Shown here piece after piece: positions 8,048 through 18,823 of a stretch of DNA of 64,000 bases. The notes beneath the pieces were generated by a model. That model did not search any database, had not been told where the DNA came from, and saw only the letters and a list, made by a program, of their open reading frames with translations. The stretch spans positions 1,798,001 to 1,862,000 of the forward strand of contig OY762308.1 of the NCBI GenBank assembly GCA_963665555.2, read 5' to 3'. Numbering within the stretch: position 1 is the stretch's first letter; each line of letters starts with the position of its first letter. Origin of the DNA: CAXXXW01 sp963665555. Lineage in GTDB: Bacteria; Pseudomonadota; Alphaproteobacteria; Thalassobaculales; Thalassobaculaceae. A program made the position numbers and the translations under genes.

Positions 8048-9607
8048 TCAGAACAGGGAGTCCTGCCCGGCCGGGGCCGGGCGCGGCGGACGGGGGGGGC
8101 GCGGGCGCGCGCGGGCGGGGCGCGGGCCGATCGTCGCCGCCGCCTCGCCGTCGCGGAACCGCAGGGCCACCGCCTGGCCCGGCCGGGTTTCGGCGGCGGA
8201 CCGGACCGGCGCGCCGGCGCCGTCGCGCACCAGCGCGAAGCCGCGCTCCAGCACGCGCTCGAACGATCCCGCTTCCAGCAGCCGCCCGGCCGCCTCCAGC
8301 CGCGCGGCGGCGCCGGCGAGGGCGCGCCCGATCCCGGCCTCCAGCCCTCCGCCGGCGCGGCCGAGGTCCAGCCCGGCCTGGCGGACCGAGCGTTCGAGCG
8401 GCGCCGGCCCCAGGCGCGCCGCCGCGCGGCCGAGCGCCGCCCGGCCGCGCTCCAGCCGGCGCTCGCCGGCCGCGCGCAGCCGCTGGTCCAGCACCGCCAG
8501 CGCGCCGGCCGCGCGCGCGACCCGGGCCTCGGGGCGCGGCAGCCGGTCCGACATCCGGGCCAGCGCGAGGCTTCGCCGGTCGAGGTCGCGCGCCGCCGCC
8601 GCGTCGAGCCGGCCGTCGAGCCAGTCCAGCGCCTGCGCCCGCGCCTCGACCGGCGCGCCCGGATCGCCGAGGCCGCGCGCCAGCCCCTCCAGCCGCGCCC
8701 CCGCCTCGCCCAGCAGGCGGCCGATGGCGTTCAGCAGCCGCGCTTCGCGGTCGGCGACCCGCGCCAGCAGCTCCGCGCGCGCCGGGACCGCCATCTCGGC
8801 CGCCGCCGTCGGCGTCGGCGCGCGGCGGTCGGCGGCGAAGTCGATCAGCGTCGTGTCGGTCTCGTGGCCGATGGCGGAGATCAGCGGGACCGGGCTGGCG
8901 GCGGCGGCGCGCGCCACCTCCTCCTCGTTGAAGGCCCAAAGGTCCTCCAGGCTCCCGCCGCCGCGCGCGACGATCACCAGGTCCGGGCGCGGGACCGCGC
9001 CGCCGGGGGGGAGCGCGCCGAACCCCTCGATGGCGGCGGCGACCTGCCCCTTCGCCCCCTCCCCCTGCACCAGCACGGGCCAGACCAGCACATGGACCGG
9101 GAAACGGTCCTCCAGCCGGCGCAATATGTCGCGCAGCGCGGCGCCGGTCGGCGAGGTGACGACGCCGATGATATCCGGCAGGAACGGCAAGGGGCGCTTG
9201 CGCGCCTCGTCGAACAGCCCCTCGGCGGCGAGCCGGCGCCGGCGGTCCTCCAGCATCTTGAGCAGCGCGCCCTCGCCCGCCGGCTCCATCGATTCGACGA
9301 CGAGCTGGTATTTCGACCGGCCGGGATAGGTGGTGATCCGCCCGACGCAGACCACCTCCATCCCCTCCTCCGGCCGCACGGCGAGGCGCGCCGCCGTCCC
9401 GCGCCAGCACACGGCGTCGAGCACCGCCTTGTCGTCCTTCAGCGTGAGGTAGACATGGCCGGACGCCGCCCGGCTCGGCCGGGAGATTTCGCCGCGCACC
9501 CGCACCCGGCCGAACGCCGTCTCCACCGTGCGCTTGACCCGGGCCGACACCTCGGAGACCGAGAGTTCGGGCAGGTTGTCGAGGGGTTCGGCGGGCCGCG
9601 CGTCCAT
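8048..9607 (-). CDS. xseA: Exodeoxyribonuclease VII large subunit
   Basis: 519-residue XseA. The N-terminal OB fold starts at LSVSEVSARVKRTVE, with VRVRGEISRPSRAASGHVYLTLKD. The central catalytic region carries VVTSPTGAALRDI, VARGGGSLEDLW and SAIGHETDTTL. A long Ala/Arg-rich helical region follows, with a C-terminal domain ending in a short Pro/Arg-rich tail. The enzyme degrades single-stranded DNA with XseB; no small-subunit gene is adjacent. It converges on the acyltransferase gene and diverges from purD with 52 bases between starts. Confidence 0.94.
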   Translation of the reverse strand: MDARPAEPLDNLPELSVSEVSARVKRTVETAFGRVRVRGEISRPSRAASGHVYLTLKDDKAVLDAVCWRGTAARLAVRPEEGMEVVCVGRITTYPGRSKYQLVVESMEPAGEGALLKMLEDRRRRLAAEGLFDEARKRPLPFLPDIIGVVTSPTGAALRDILRRLEDRFPVHVLVWPVLVQGEGAKGQVAAAIEGFGALPPGGAVPRPDLVIVARGGGSLEDLWAFNEEEVARAAAASPVPLISAIGHETDTTLIDFAADRRAPTPTAAAEMAVPARAELLARVADREARLLNAIGRLLGEAGARLEGLARGLGDPGAPVEARAQALDWLDGRLDAAAARDLDRRSLALARMSDRLPRPEARVARAAGALAVLDQRLRAAGERRLERGRAALGRAAARLGPAPLERSVRQAGLDLGRAGGGLEAGIGRALAGAAARLEAAGRLLEAGSFERVLERGFALVRDGAGAPVRSAAETRPGQAVALRFRDGEAAATIGPRPARARPRPPRPPRPAPAGQDSLF

Positions 9608-9659
9608 CGCGGCAATCTATGCTACAAGCCCGCCTTCCGAAAGCGCGGGGAGGGCGGCG

Positions 9660-10928
9660 ATGCGGATTCTCGTGGTGGGTTCGGGCGGGCGCGAGCACGC
9701 GCTGTGCTGGGCCATCGCCGCCTCGCCGCTGTGCGACGCGCTGTTCTGCGCGCCCGGCAACGCCGGCGTCGCCCAGGACGCCGAATGCGTTCCCGTCGAG
9801 GCCGGGGACATCGAGGGCCTGCTGGATTTCGCGCGGCGCGAGGGGATCGATTTCGTCGTCGTCGGGCCGGAGGGGCCGCTGGCGGCGGGGCTGGCGGACC
9901 GGCTGGCGGAGGCCGGGATAAAGTGCTTCGGCCCCACCCGCGCGGCGGCGCGGCTGGAAAGCTCCAAATCCTTCGCCAAGGCGTTCTGCGAGCGCCACGG
10001 CATCCCCACCGCCGCGCACCGGACCTTCGCGGAGGCCGAACCGGCGCTGGAATATGTCCGCGCGCGCGGCGCGCCCATCGTCGTCAAGGCGGACGGGCTG
10101 GCGGCCGGCAAGGGGGTGACGGTCGCGGCGACGGTCGCCGAGGCGGAGGCGGCCATCCTCGCCGCGCTCCGCGACGGGGCCTTCGGGGCGGCGGGCGCGA
10201 AAGTCGTGGTCGAGGAGTTCATGGAGGGGGAGGAGGCGAGCTTCCTCGCGCTCTGCGACGGGACGCGCGCCCTCCCGCTGGCCGCCGCGCGGGACCACAA
10301 GCGCGCCGGCGACGGCGATTCCGGCCCGAACACCGGCGGCATGGGCGCCTGCTCGCCCGCCGCGATCGTGGACGAGGCGATGGCGGCGCGCATCGCGGCC
10401 GAGATCGTCGAGCCGGCGGTCGCCGGCATGGCGGCGGAGGGGACGCCGTTCCGGGGCGTGCTCTACGCCGGGCTGATGATCGGGCCGGAGGGGCCGCGCG
10501 TCGTCGAGTTCAACGCGCGGTTCGGCGATCCCGAATGCCAGGTCCTCATTGCGCGGCTGCGCAGCGACATCCTGCCGGCGCTGGTCGCCTGCGCGGACGG
10601 GCAGCTGGCGCATTTCGACCTGCGCTGGCGCGACGAGGCGGCGGTCTGCGTCGTCATGGCCGCGCGCGGCTATCCCGGCGCCCACGGCACCGGATCGCGG
10701 ATCGAGGGGATCGAGCGCGCGGAGGAGGACCCGGAGGTCGCGGTGTTCCACGCCGGCACGGCGCGCGACGATTCGGGAGCGCTCGTGGCGCGGGGCGGGC
10801 GCGTGCTGGGCGTGACCGCGACCGGGCCGGACCTCGCCGCCGCGCGCGCCGCCGCCTACGCCGCCATCGGGCGAATCGACTGGCCCGAAGGCTTTTGCCG
10901 GAGCGACATCGCCGGAACGGGCGCGTAG
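9660..10928 (+). CDS. purD: Phosphoribosylamine-glycine ligase
   Basis: 422-residue GAR synthetase of purine biosynthesis. The start MRILVVGSGGREHALCWAI is diagnostic, and ATP-grasp blocks follow: VVKADGLAAGKGVTVA, DHKRAGDGDSGPNTGGMGA, EFNARFGDPECQ and the C-terminal RIDWPEGFCRSDI. The enzyme ligates glycine to phosphoribosylamine using ATP in the cytoplasm. The ATG at 9660 has a GGGGAGGG purine stretch just upstream. It diverges from xseA. Confidence 0.95.
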   Translation: MRILVVGSGGREHALCWAIAASPLCDALFCAPGNAGVAQDAECVPVEAGDIEGLLDFARREGIDFVVVGPEGPLAAGLADRLAEAGIKCFGPTRAAARLESSKSFAKAFCERHGIPTAAHRTFAEAEPALEYVRARGAPIVVKADGLAAGKGVTVAATVAEAEAAILAALRDGAFGAAGAKVVVEEFMEGEEASFLALCDGTRALPLAAARDHKRAGDGDSGPNTGGMGACSPAAIVDEAMAARIAAEIVEPAVAGMAAEGTPFRGVLYAGLMIGPEGPRVVEFNARFGDPECQVLIARLRSDILPALVACADGQLAHFDLRWRDEAAVCVVMAARGYPGAHGTGSRIEGIERAEEDPEVAVFHAGTARDDSGALVARGGRVLGVTATGPDLAAARAAAYAAIGRIDWPEGFCRSDIAGTGA

Positions 10929-10968
10929 CCGCCGGCCCCGCCGCCTCCGTCGCCGGCCCCCGGCCGCC

Positions 10969-11436
10969 TCAGGCCAGAAGTCGCGCCAGCAGCGCCGCCA
11001 GCGCCAGCAGGACGGCGAGCGTCGGCAGTTTGCGCGCGCGGGCGTACCACGCGGGCAGCCGGCCGGCGGCGGCCGCGCGCGCGTCCCAGACCCAGACGGC
11101 CGCGAACCCCGCCGCCAGCACGCACAGCCCGGCCGCCGGCACCAGTTGCGTCGCCAGCCAGGCGGCGAGCGCCGGCGCGGCGCTCCAGGCGAGCCGCCGC
11201 CGGGCGTCCCCGGCCCCCGAGGCCAGCGCGGCCCCCCAATGCGCGGCGCCGAGGAAGGCGAGCGCAACGGCCGCGTACTGGATCGCCGCGTCCGTCCCGA
11301 CCAGCCGGCCGAACGGGTCGAGCGTCCAGGCGGCCGCCGCCCCGGCGACCAGCGGCGCCGCCCCCGCCGCCGCCATCGCCCGGACCGCGCGCCCGGTCCG
11401 CCCGCCGTCGCCGTCGCCATCGACGTCGCGCGCCAC
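10969..11436 (-). CDS. DUF3429 domain membrane protein
   Basis: 155-residue predicted integral membrane protein. Hydrophobic segments lie at about residues 20-40, 52-75, 84-115 and 138-154, which fits the DUF3429 family (four to five helices). The recognisable block is QYAAVALAFLGAAHWGAAL. The start is GTG. It is convergent with purD (40 bases apart) and divergent from the SDR gene. No function is established for the family. Its first dozen residues are Asp/Gly-rich and may not belong to the mature fold if a later start is used. Confidence 0.75.
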   Translation of the reverse strand: MARDVDGDGDGGRTGRAVRAMAAAGAAPLVAGAAAAWTLDPFGRLVGTDAAIQYAAVALAFLGAAHWGAALASGAGDARRRLAWSAAPALAAWLATQLVPAAGLCVLAAGFAAVWVWDARAAAAGRLPAWYARARKLPTLAVLLALAALLARLLA

Positions 11437-11528
11437 ATCCGCCTCCCCGTCCTTCGGCCCCTCGCCCCGCCCGGCCCGATCTGCTATACCGCGCGCGGCT
11501 TTGCAACGGGGTCGGAACGGAGGGCGAA

Positions 11529-12290
11529 ATGGACGTGGCGGGCCACGCGGCGCTGGTCACCGGCGGCGGAAGCGGCTTGGGCGCGGCGACGGCGCGGGCG
11601 CTGGCGGCGGCCGGCGCGCGGGTCGCGCTGCTCGATGTGAACGAGGCGGCGGCGAACGCGGTCGCGGAAGAGACCGGCGGCCTCGCCGTCGCGTGCGACG
11701 TGTCGGACGCGGCGTCGGGCGAGGCGGCGGTGGCCGCCGCGCGGGCGGCGCACGGGCCGGCGCGCGTGCTGGTCAACTGCGCCGGCATCGGCCCGGCGGA
11801 GCGCATCGTCGGCCGCGCCGGCCCGATGCCGCTGGACAATTTCCGCCGCGTGATCGAGGTCAACCTGGTCGGCACCTTCAACCTGACCCGGCTGGCGGCG
11901 GCGGACATGATCGGCCTCGACCCGCTCGAGGACGACGAGCGCGGCGTCGTTATCTCCACCGCCTCCGTCGCCGCCTTCGAGGGGCAGGTCGGCCAGGCCG
12001 CCTACAGCGCGTCCAAGGGCGGCGTCCACGCGCTCACCCTCGTCGGCGCGCGGGAGTTCGCGCGCAACGGCATCCGGGTGAACACCATCGCGCCCGGCCT
12101 GTTCGACACGCCGCTGCTGATGGGGATGCCGGACGCCGTGCGGACCAGCCTCGCGGCCTCGGTCCCCTACCCGCCGCGGTTCGGGCTGCCGGAGGAGTAC
12201 GCCAAGCTGGCGATGGCGATCGTCGGCAACGTCATGCTGAACGGCGAGACGATCCGGCTCGACGGCGCGATCCGGATGCAGCCGCGCTAG
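11529..12290 (+). CDS. Short-chain dehydrogenase, 3-hydroxyacyl-CoA dehydrogenase type 2-like
   Basis: 253-residue SDR. The Rossmann motif is TGGGSGLGAAT, the NAG-type block is NCAGIG and the active site is Y-x3-K in AYSASKGG with Ser in ISTASVAAFEGQ. The blocks AFEGQVGQAAYSASK and RFGLPEEYAKLAMAI match the HSD17B10-type subgroup that oxidises short-chain 3-hydroxyacyl-CoA with NAD+ in fatty acid and isoleucine breakdown. A purine-rich AGGG lies upstream of the ATG at 11529. It stands alone between divergent and downstream transport genes, so the substrate is inferred from family likeness only. Confidence 0.85.
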   Translation: MDVAGHAALVTGGGSGLGAATARALAAAGARVALLDVNEAAANAVAEETGGLAVACDVSDAASGEAAVAAARAAHGPARVLVNCAGIGPAERIVGRAGPMPLDNFRRVIEVNLVGTFNLTRLAAADMIGLDPLEDDERGVVISTASVAAFEGQVGQAAYSASKGGVHALTLVGAREFARNGIRVNTIAPGLFDTPLLMGMPDAVRTSLAASVPYPPRFGLPEEYAKLAMAIVGNVMLNGETIRLDGAIRMQPR

Positions 12291-12323
12291 GCCCGGCCCG
12301 GCGGCCCCGGACGGGAGGGCGCC

Positions 12324-14123
12324 ATGCCGTTGCTCTTCGAGGCGGCGATGTTCCTCGCGGCGGCCGTGCTGGTCGTGCCGCTGCTGAGCCGCGCCGGGCT
12401 GGGATCGGTGCTCGGCTACCTCGCGGCCGGCATCGCGATCGGCCCGGACGTGCTCGGCTTCGTGAGCGACTACGAGAACATCCTGCGGTTTTCCGAGTTC
12501 GGCGTCGTCCTGCTGCTGTTCCTGATCGGGCTGGAGCTGCAGCCCTCGCGCCTGTTCGGGCTGCGGCGGCCGATTTTCGGCCTCGGCGGCGCGCAGGTCG
12601 GGCTGACCGGGCTCGTGCTGGCGGGGATCGGCCTCGCGCTCGGCCTCGGCGCGGGCACGGCGCTGGTCACGGGCTTCATCATGGCGCTGTCCTCGACCGC
12701 GCTGGTGGCGCAGCTGCTGGCCGAGAAGGGGCAGTTGCGCAGCCGGGCCGGCCGCGCGGCGTTCTCGATCCTGCTGTTCCAGGACATGGCGGTGATCCCG
12801 CTGCTGGCCCTGATGCCGGTGCTGGCGCTGCAGTCCCCGGCGGGCGGCCTCGCCGACGGGCCGGAGCGGTTCCTGTTCGCCGCCGCCGCGATCGCGGCCG
12901 TCGTCATGGCCGGGCATTTCCTGCTGCCCCATTTCCTGCGCCAGGTGGTGGCGACCCGGATCGCGGAACTGTTCACCGTCTCGGCGCTCTTCGTCGTCGT
13001 CGGCACGGCGGCGCTGATGGAGTTCGTCGGCCTGTCGATGGCGCTGGGCGCGTTCCTCGCCGGCGTGATGCTTTCGGATTCGGAGTACCGCCACGCCCTG
13101 GTGGCGGATATCGAGCCGTTCAAGGGCCTGTTGATGGGCTTGTTCTTCATCGCCGTCGGCATGTCGGCGGACCTCGACCTGATCCTCGCCCGGCCCCAGG
13201 AGGTGCTGGGGCTGGCGGCCGGGCTGCTGGCGGTGAAATGGGCCTGCCTCTACGCGCTCGCGCTGGCGGCGCGGCTGCCGCGCCCGGTGGCGCTGCGCGT
13301 CGCCTTCGCGCTGCCGCAGGGGGGCGAGTTCGCCTTCGTGCTGTTCACCGCCGCCGTCGCCAACGGCGTCGTCGAGCGGAGCCTGGCGGACCTGATGATC
13401 CTGGTGGTGACGCTGACGATGATCGCGACGCCGCTGCTCCACCTGCTGGGCGAGAAGCTGGCCGGCCCGGTCCGCCGCGACGCGCCCCGGCCGGCCTACG
13501 ACCGGATCGAGGCGGGCGAGGCGCGCGTTATCATCGCCGGCTTCGGCCGCGTCGGTCAGATCGTCGGGCGCGTGCTGCGCAGCGAGGGCGTGCCCTTCAC
13601 GGCCGTCGATTACGATTTCGAGCGCATCCGGGTCGTGCGCCGCTTCGGGATCGAAATCCATTACGGCGACCTGACGCGGCTGTGGATCCTGCGCGCCGCC
13701 GGCGCGGACCGGGCGGACATCCTGATCTGCGCCATGGACAACGTGGACGCCTCGATCGCGCTGGTGGACCTGGCGCGCAAGCATTTCCCGCACATGAAAA
13801 TTTACGCCCGCGCGCGCGACCGCGACCACGCCTTCCACTTCATCGAGCACGGCGTGGACCGGGCGGTGCGCGAGACCCTCGGCGCCGGGCTGGAGATCGC
13901 GGCCCACGCGCTCCAGGGCCTCGGCGTCGGCGCGGCCGAGAGCCACGCGGCGGTCGAGCGCTTCCGGGTCCGCGACGAGGCGCTGCTGCACCGCCAGGCC
14001 GCCGAGCGCGAGGACCCGTCCCGCCTCGTCCCGACAACGCGCGAGGCGGCCGCCGAACTCGAACAACTCTTCGAGGACGACCGCCCCCGCGCCGACGGCG
14101 GCAAGGACGGCGGCTCAACGTGA
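12324..14123 (+). CDS. CPA2-family monovalent cation/proton antiporter with RCK domain
   Basis: 599-residue KefB/KefC-type antiporter. Residues 1-385 hold about twelve transmembrane segments, including GFIMALSSTALVAQLLAEKG and LFQDMAVIPLLALMPVL, typical of Na+/H+ exchanger domains. Residues 400-520 form an RCK_N (TrkA-N) NAD-binding domain with GFGRVGQIVGRVLR and YDFERIRVVRRFGI. No separate C-terminal TrkA_C domain is evident. It likely moves K+ or Na+ out in exchange for protons under nucleotide or redox control. Its 3' end overlaps the convergent patatin gene by nine bases. Confidence 0.9.
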   Translation: MPLLFEAAMFLAAAVLVVPLLSRAGLGSVLGYLAAGIAIGPDVLGFVSDYENILRFSEFGVVLLLFLIGLELQPSRLFGLRRPIFGLGGAQVGLTGLVLAGIGLALGLGAGTALVTGFIMALSSTALVAQLLAEKGQLRSRAGRAAFSILLFQDMAVIPLLALMPVLALQSPAGGLADGPERFLFAAAAIAAVVMAGHFLLPHFLRQVVATRIAELFTVSALFVVVGTAALMEFVGLSMALGAFLAGVMLSDSEYRHALVADIEPFKGLLMGLFFIAVGMSADLDLILARPQEVLGLAAGLLAVKWACLYALALAARLPRPVALRVAFALPQGGEFAFVLFTAAVANGVVERSLADLMILVVTLTMIATPLLHLLGEKLAGPVRRDAPRPAYDRIEAGEARVIIAGFGRVGQIVGRVLRSEGVPFTAVDYDFERIRVVRRFGIEIHYGDLTRLWILRAAGADRADILICAMDNVDASIALVDLARKHFPHMKIYARARDRDHAFHFIEHGVDRAVRETLGAGLEIAAHALQGLGVGAAESHAAVERFRVRDEALLHRQAAEREDPSRLVPTTREAAAELEQLFEDDRPRADGGKDGGST

Positions 14124-15245
14124 CGACACTGTTCGGCTATTGAAAGGCGGGAGCGACTTGAACAGGTCTCCGCAATAGGCCGAGAGCGTGGCGTCCGCGA
14201 CTTCGTGGCCGTGGGCGAACAGAAGATCGTACTCGCGTCGCGTGAATTTTCGCAGGGTGGTGTCAATCCCGGCAGCCTCACGGACCTCCGAGACGCTCAG
14301 GGAATCATGGAGAATATGTCTCGGCACGACGGGAATCTTCGCTTCGCGGTAGATGTATTCCGCAGTGTTTCTCATTTTCAGATAGGCGCCAGCGCCGGGG
14401 TTACGCTCAAGATGGGAGACGACGGCGCGGGCGCGCAAGCCTCGAACCTGATCGGTCGCGATATCGATCAGGCGGAGGGGTGCGCGCAGCCCTCGGGCCT
14501 CGGGTTCGAGTGGAGCGGAAGCATCGGAAACGACCAAGAAATCGAAGCCGTCCCTGTAGCCGCCACTGAGCTTGAACAGCGCTTCCACGCCGAGATTGTC
14601 GTAGACTCCACCGTCCCAGAGCGAAAACGAACGGAACAGGGCGGCGTGAGGTTGCGGTGTGCCCGCCTTATCGTAGCTAAACCACTGAAACCGGCGGGCA
14701 TCGAGCCGCAGAGGACCGATCACCCCGGGGACGGCGCACGACGCCGCAACGGCCTGGGCGATCGGCAGTCGGGGCGAGGCGACATAGCCGCCGACATAAT
14801 CGCCCATGCGCTTCTTCATAAAGCGCCAGTTCTTGCCCGTCTCATAGCATGTGGCGTTGACGATCCATCGGGGATTATCCGGCAGGTCGGAGAGGAAACC
14901 GGCGACGGACCAGCAGTCCCGAAGCGCTCCCGCCAACGCGGCGGCGCGGCCTCGACGCAATGTCCAAGGAGAGAAAAGCATATGCCGCAAATAGGCGCGG
15001 TCGAGACCTCGGGTAGTGAGCAGGCGACGGGTCTTCGGGAGCGTATCCCGAAGAAAGGTGTCGCTGTCGGGCCAGGAATCGCCGGAGCAGGCGCGGACCA
15101 AAGCGACCGAAAGGCTGCCACCCGATACGGTCGAAAGAAAGACTACATTTTCGAGAAGCGACTGCCGGGCAAGCCGCGCGAGCGCGCCGAGATGGAAAAC
15201 AGACGCGCGAACGCCACCGCCCGACAATGCAAGACCGATCCTCAT
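14115..15245 (-). CDS. Patatin-like phospholipase family protein
   Basis: 376-residue patatin-like hydrolase. The oxyanion motif GGGVRA is at residues 9-14, the nucleophile is probably S41 in STVSGGS and the catalytic Asp D211 is in LWDGGVYDNLG, so the Ser/Asp dyad looks intact. No signal peptide is evident, so action on the cell's own membrane lipids is possible. The ATG at 15245 shares one base with the TGA of the upstream MBL-fold gene (TGATG), indicating coupling; an alternative TTG is one codon earlier. Base composition is clearly lower in GC than the neighbouring core genes, suggesting acquisition as a pair. Family call is firm; the substrate is unknown. Confidence 0.85.
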   Translation of the reverse strand: MRIGLALSGGGVRASVFHLGALARLARQSLLENVVFLSTVSGGSLSVALVRACSGDSWPDSDTFLRDTLPKTRRLLTTRGLDRAYLRHMLFSPWTLRRGRAAALAGALRDCWSVAGFLSDLPDNPRWIVNATCYETGKNWRFMKKRMGDYVGGYVASPRLPIAQAVAASCAVPGVIGPLRLDARRFQWFSYDKAGTPQPHAALFRSFSLWDGGVYDNLGVEALFKLSGGYRDGFDFLVVSDASAPLEPEARGLRAPLRLIDIATDQVRGLRARAVVSHLERNPGAGAYLKMRNTAEYIYREAKIPVVPRHILHDSLSVSEVREAAGIDTTLRKFTRREYDLLFAHGHEVADATLSAYCGDLFKSLPPFNSRTVSSR

Positions 15246-16114
15246 CAATCGATTTGGTGGATGCGTTGGAGGCCCTTGCTGGAGACGGCGACCCGAACTC
15301 GGCCAGCGCGCTTAGTGGTGTAGTACTTGATTGTTTCACCGGAGGAGAAAAGGACGCCGAGCGGATCGCTGCGAAAGGCAGGGTGGGTCTCCGAGTTTCC
15401 CCAGATATCGCTAATAAAGGTAGCGTGGGGGCGGATAGCATCCATCATTTCCTTACAATACCCGCTTTTTCGCCCATGGTGAGGAGCGACGAGGAACCGG
15501 CAGTTTGCGCTGCGGATAAGGGGGCGGTATACCGCTTCGTAGCGTTGCCAAAGCTCGCGCCACCCGAGCGGTTCGATGTCTCCCGGACAAAGGAACAGCA
15601 CGCCTGCGTACAATAGCATAACGACAAGAGAAGTGTTGTTCCCTTCGATAGCGGCACGTCCATCGGACACGGCGTTGCTCACCGATTCTCCATGCGCAAG
15701 CCCACGGACGATATACTGCACGCCGCCGTTGCAAGTTGGGTTGGCTGGATCTTCGGCTGGGGCAAGGCTCCCATTGAACCGGCTGCAGAGACCAGCGTAT
15801 TCTCTCTGATAATTGAGTTGCAGCTGTCCGAACGTATCGGCTTTAGGGAGCGATTTATTGCGGTGCAAGCATCTAGGGTCACCGAACATATTTCTGAATT
15901 CTGGCAAATCTTCGAGATGGTCCCTATCGGGATGGCTGACGATGAGGTAGTCGATATTGCGGACGCCATAGTCGCTGTAGACATACTCGCTCGGCGAGAA
16001 GTTCGGAGTCCGGCCAAGGTCGATCCAGTGGTTGCTCCCGTTCGGGGTTTCGATCCAGATGGAAAGCCCATGCCCGACATCCCAGAGGGTGAACACGAGG
16101 TTGCCGTTGGCCAT
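15245..16114 (-). CDS. ComEC/Rec2-like MBL-fold metallohydrolase
   Basis: 289-residue stand-alone metallo-beta-lactamase-fold protein. The metal motif HPDRDH (H61, D63, D65, H66) is followed by a metal-bridging Asp in LCPGDIEP (D179) and the PHHG block (212-213), the pattern of ComEC/Rec2-type domains. The start is set at MANGNLVFTLWDVG (ATG 16114) because homology-like sequence begins there; the frame is open further upstream, but that stretch is not protein-like. There are no transmembrane segments, so it is not a DNA-uptake channel. It is coupled to the patatin gene by a one-base overlap and shares its lower GC. A hydrolase acting with a phospholipase effector is a speculation worth testing. 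Confidence 0.8.
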   Translation of the reverse strand: MANGNLVFTLWDVGHGLSIWIETPNGSNHWIDLGRTPNFSPSEYVYSDYGVRNIDYLIVSHPDRDHLEDLPEFRNMFGDPRCLHRNKSLPKADTFGQLQLNYQREYAGLCSRFNGSLAPAEDPANPTCNGGVQYIVRGLAHGESVSNAVSDGRAAIEGNNTSLVVMLLYAGVLFLCPGDIEPLGWRELWQRYEAVYRPLIRSANCRFLVAPHHGRKSGYCKEMMDAIRPHATFISDIWGNSETHPAFRSDPLGVLFSSGETIKYYTTKRAGRVRVAVSSKGLQRIHQID

Positions 16115-16352
16115 CGCGAAAATCTCCGTTGGGCGAGGGAAAGCTCGAAAGCCCGCGTAGTCCACAGATAGAGGCGCCGCCGCAATTTTCAAGGGCCATC
16201 GGAAACAAAAAAATGCGAACTCGGGCGGGCTTCCTCGTCCGATACCCACGTGCGGGTTGCTTTCCTCCGGCCGGTATCCCAGTGTCCGGGTTTACGATCG
16301 CGGAACCCGCCCGCGCGCGGGGCGGCGGGGGAACCGGACGGGGGAGGCGAGG

Positions 16353-17849
<1,497 letters not shown>

Positions 17850-17891
17850 GCGGGCGGGGCGCGCGCCGCGCCGCGCCGCCCCCGGCCGCCC

Positions 17892-18650
17892 TCAGGCGTG
17901 GATCAGCTTGTTCCGGCCGGAGCGGTCCGTGCCTCGCATGTGGTAGATCTTGCGCTCGGAATGGTCCGGGACGCGCATGTTGGCGAACTGCTCGCGCGCC
18001 AGCCGGTGGTCGAACACGCTGGTGGTGGGCATGAAGCGCATGGTCATGCCCCGGCGCGGCTTGCCGGAGACGTTCGGCTCCGAGCCGTGCACCAGGTAGA
18101 CGTCGTGCAGCGAGATCTGGCCGCGCTCCAGCACCAGGTCGACGGCGCGCCCCTCGTCGTATTCCGACTTCAGCAGTTCCTGGTTCAGCGTCAGGTCGTC
18201 GCTCGGGTTGGTCTCGTGTTCGAGCAGGCGCTTTTCCCTGTGCGAGCCCTCGATGATCCGCAGGCAGCCGTTCTCGCGCGTCGAGTCGTCCACCGCCAGC
18301 CAGACCGAGCAGGTGGCGAGCGGGCGGATCGGCCAGTATTCGCCGTCCTGGTGCCACGGCGTCGCCTTGCCGTTCAGCGCCGGCTTGGCGAAGAAGCTGG
18401 AGTTCCACAGCGCGATGTCGGGGCCGATCAGCTGCGCCACCATGTCGAGGATGTCGTCGTCGCGGCAGTAGTCCGCGAACCCCTCGTCGTATTGCAGCAG
18501 CGCGGGGCAGTAGTCGCGGAACTCCGGATGCTTGTCCAGCAGGCGGGCGTGGCGGTCCGCGATGGCGTCGAGCGTGTCCTCCGGCATCCGGAAGTCCGGG
18601 ATGACGTATCCCGCCTCGTTGTACCGCGCGACCTGGGCTTCCGACAGCAT
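17892..18650 (-). CDS. Phytanoyl-CoA dioxygenase (PhyH) family protein
   Basis: 252-residue Fe(II)/2-oxoglutarate oxygenase-like protein. The HxD iron motif is in TPWHQDGEYW, the distal His in HDVYLVHGSEPN and a following Arg-rich stretch (RRGMTMRF) could bind 2-oxoglutarate. The family hydroxylates diverse substrates, from fatty acyl-CoAs to secondary metabolites; the substrate here is unknown. It is convergent with the mmsA gene, 42 bases apart. The ATG at 18650 has GGAGG upstream. Confidence 0.85.
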   Translation of the reverse strand: MLSEAQVARYNEAGYVIPDFRMPEDTLDAIADRHARLLDKHPEFRDYCPALLQYDEGFADYCRDDDILDMVAQLIGPDIALWNSSFFAKPALNGKATPWHQDGEYWPIRPLATCSVWLAVDDSTRENGCLRIIEGSHREKRLLEHETNPSDDLTLNQELLKSEYDEGRAVDLVLERGQISLHDVYLVHGSEPNVSGKPRRGMTMRFMPTTSVFDHRLAREQFANMRVPDHSERKIYHMRGTDRSGRNKLIHA

Positions 18651-18745
18651 GGCGGCCTCCTCCCCCTTCCCCGGCGTCGAGACCCCCCATCCTGCCCCGC
18701 CCCCGCCCGCCGGGCAAGCGGTTCGACGGGGCGGCCGGAACCGGC

Positions 18746-18751
18746 TATACC
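18746..18751 (+). promoter_or_regulatory. Possible -10 element before the type III mod gene
   Basis: TATACC lies 73 bases upstream of the mod start, in the intergenic space shared with the divergent PhyH-family gene. No convincing -35 hexamer stands at the expected distance. Similar TATA-type hexamers occur ahead of several other genes in this window (for example near 11480, 23072 and 60759), which is why it is recorded. Confidence 0.25.
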
Positions 18752-18823
18752 GGCGAGCGGTCCGCGCGGCGGGATCGCGGCGGTCCGGGGCCGCGGCGCG
18801 CGGGCGGAACGGCGGGGGAAACG

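Noticed and set aside
14115..16114. CBASS anti-phage system because of the patatin
   Set aside because: No CD-NTase, Cap2/Cap3 or other CBASS part is present. The MBL protein is not a nucleotide cyclase.
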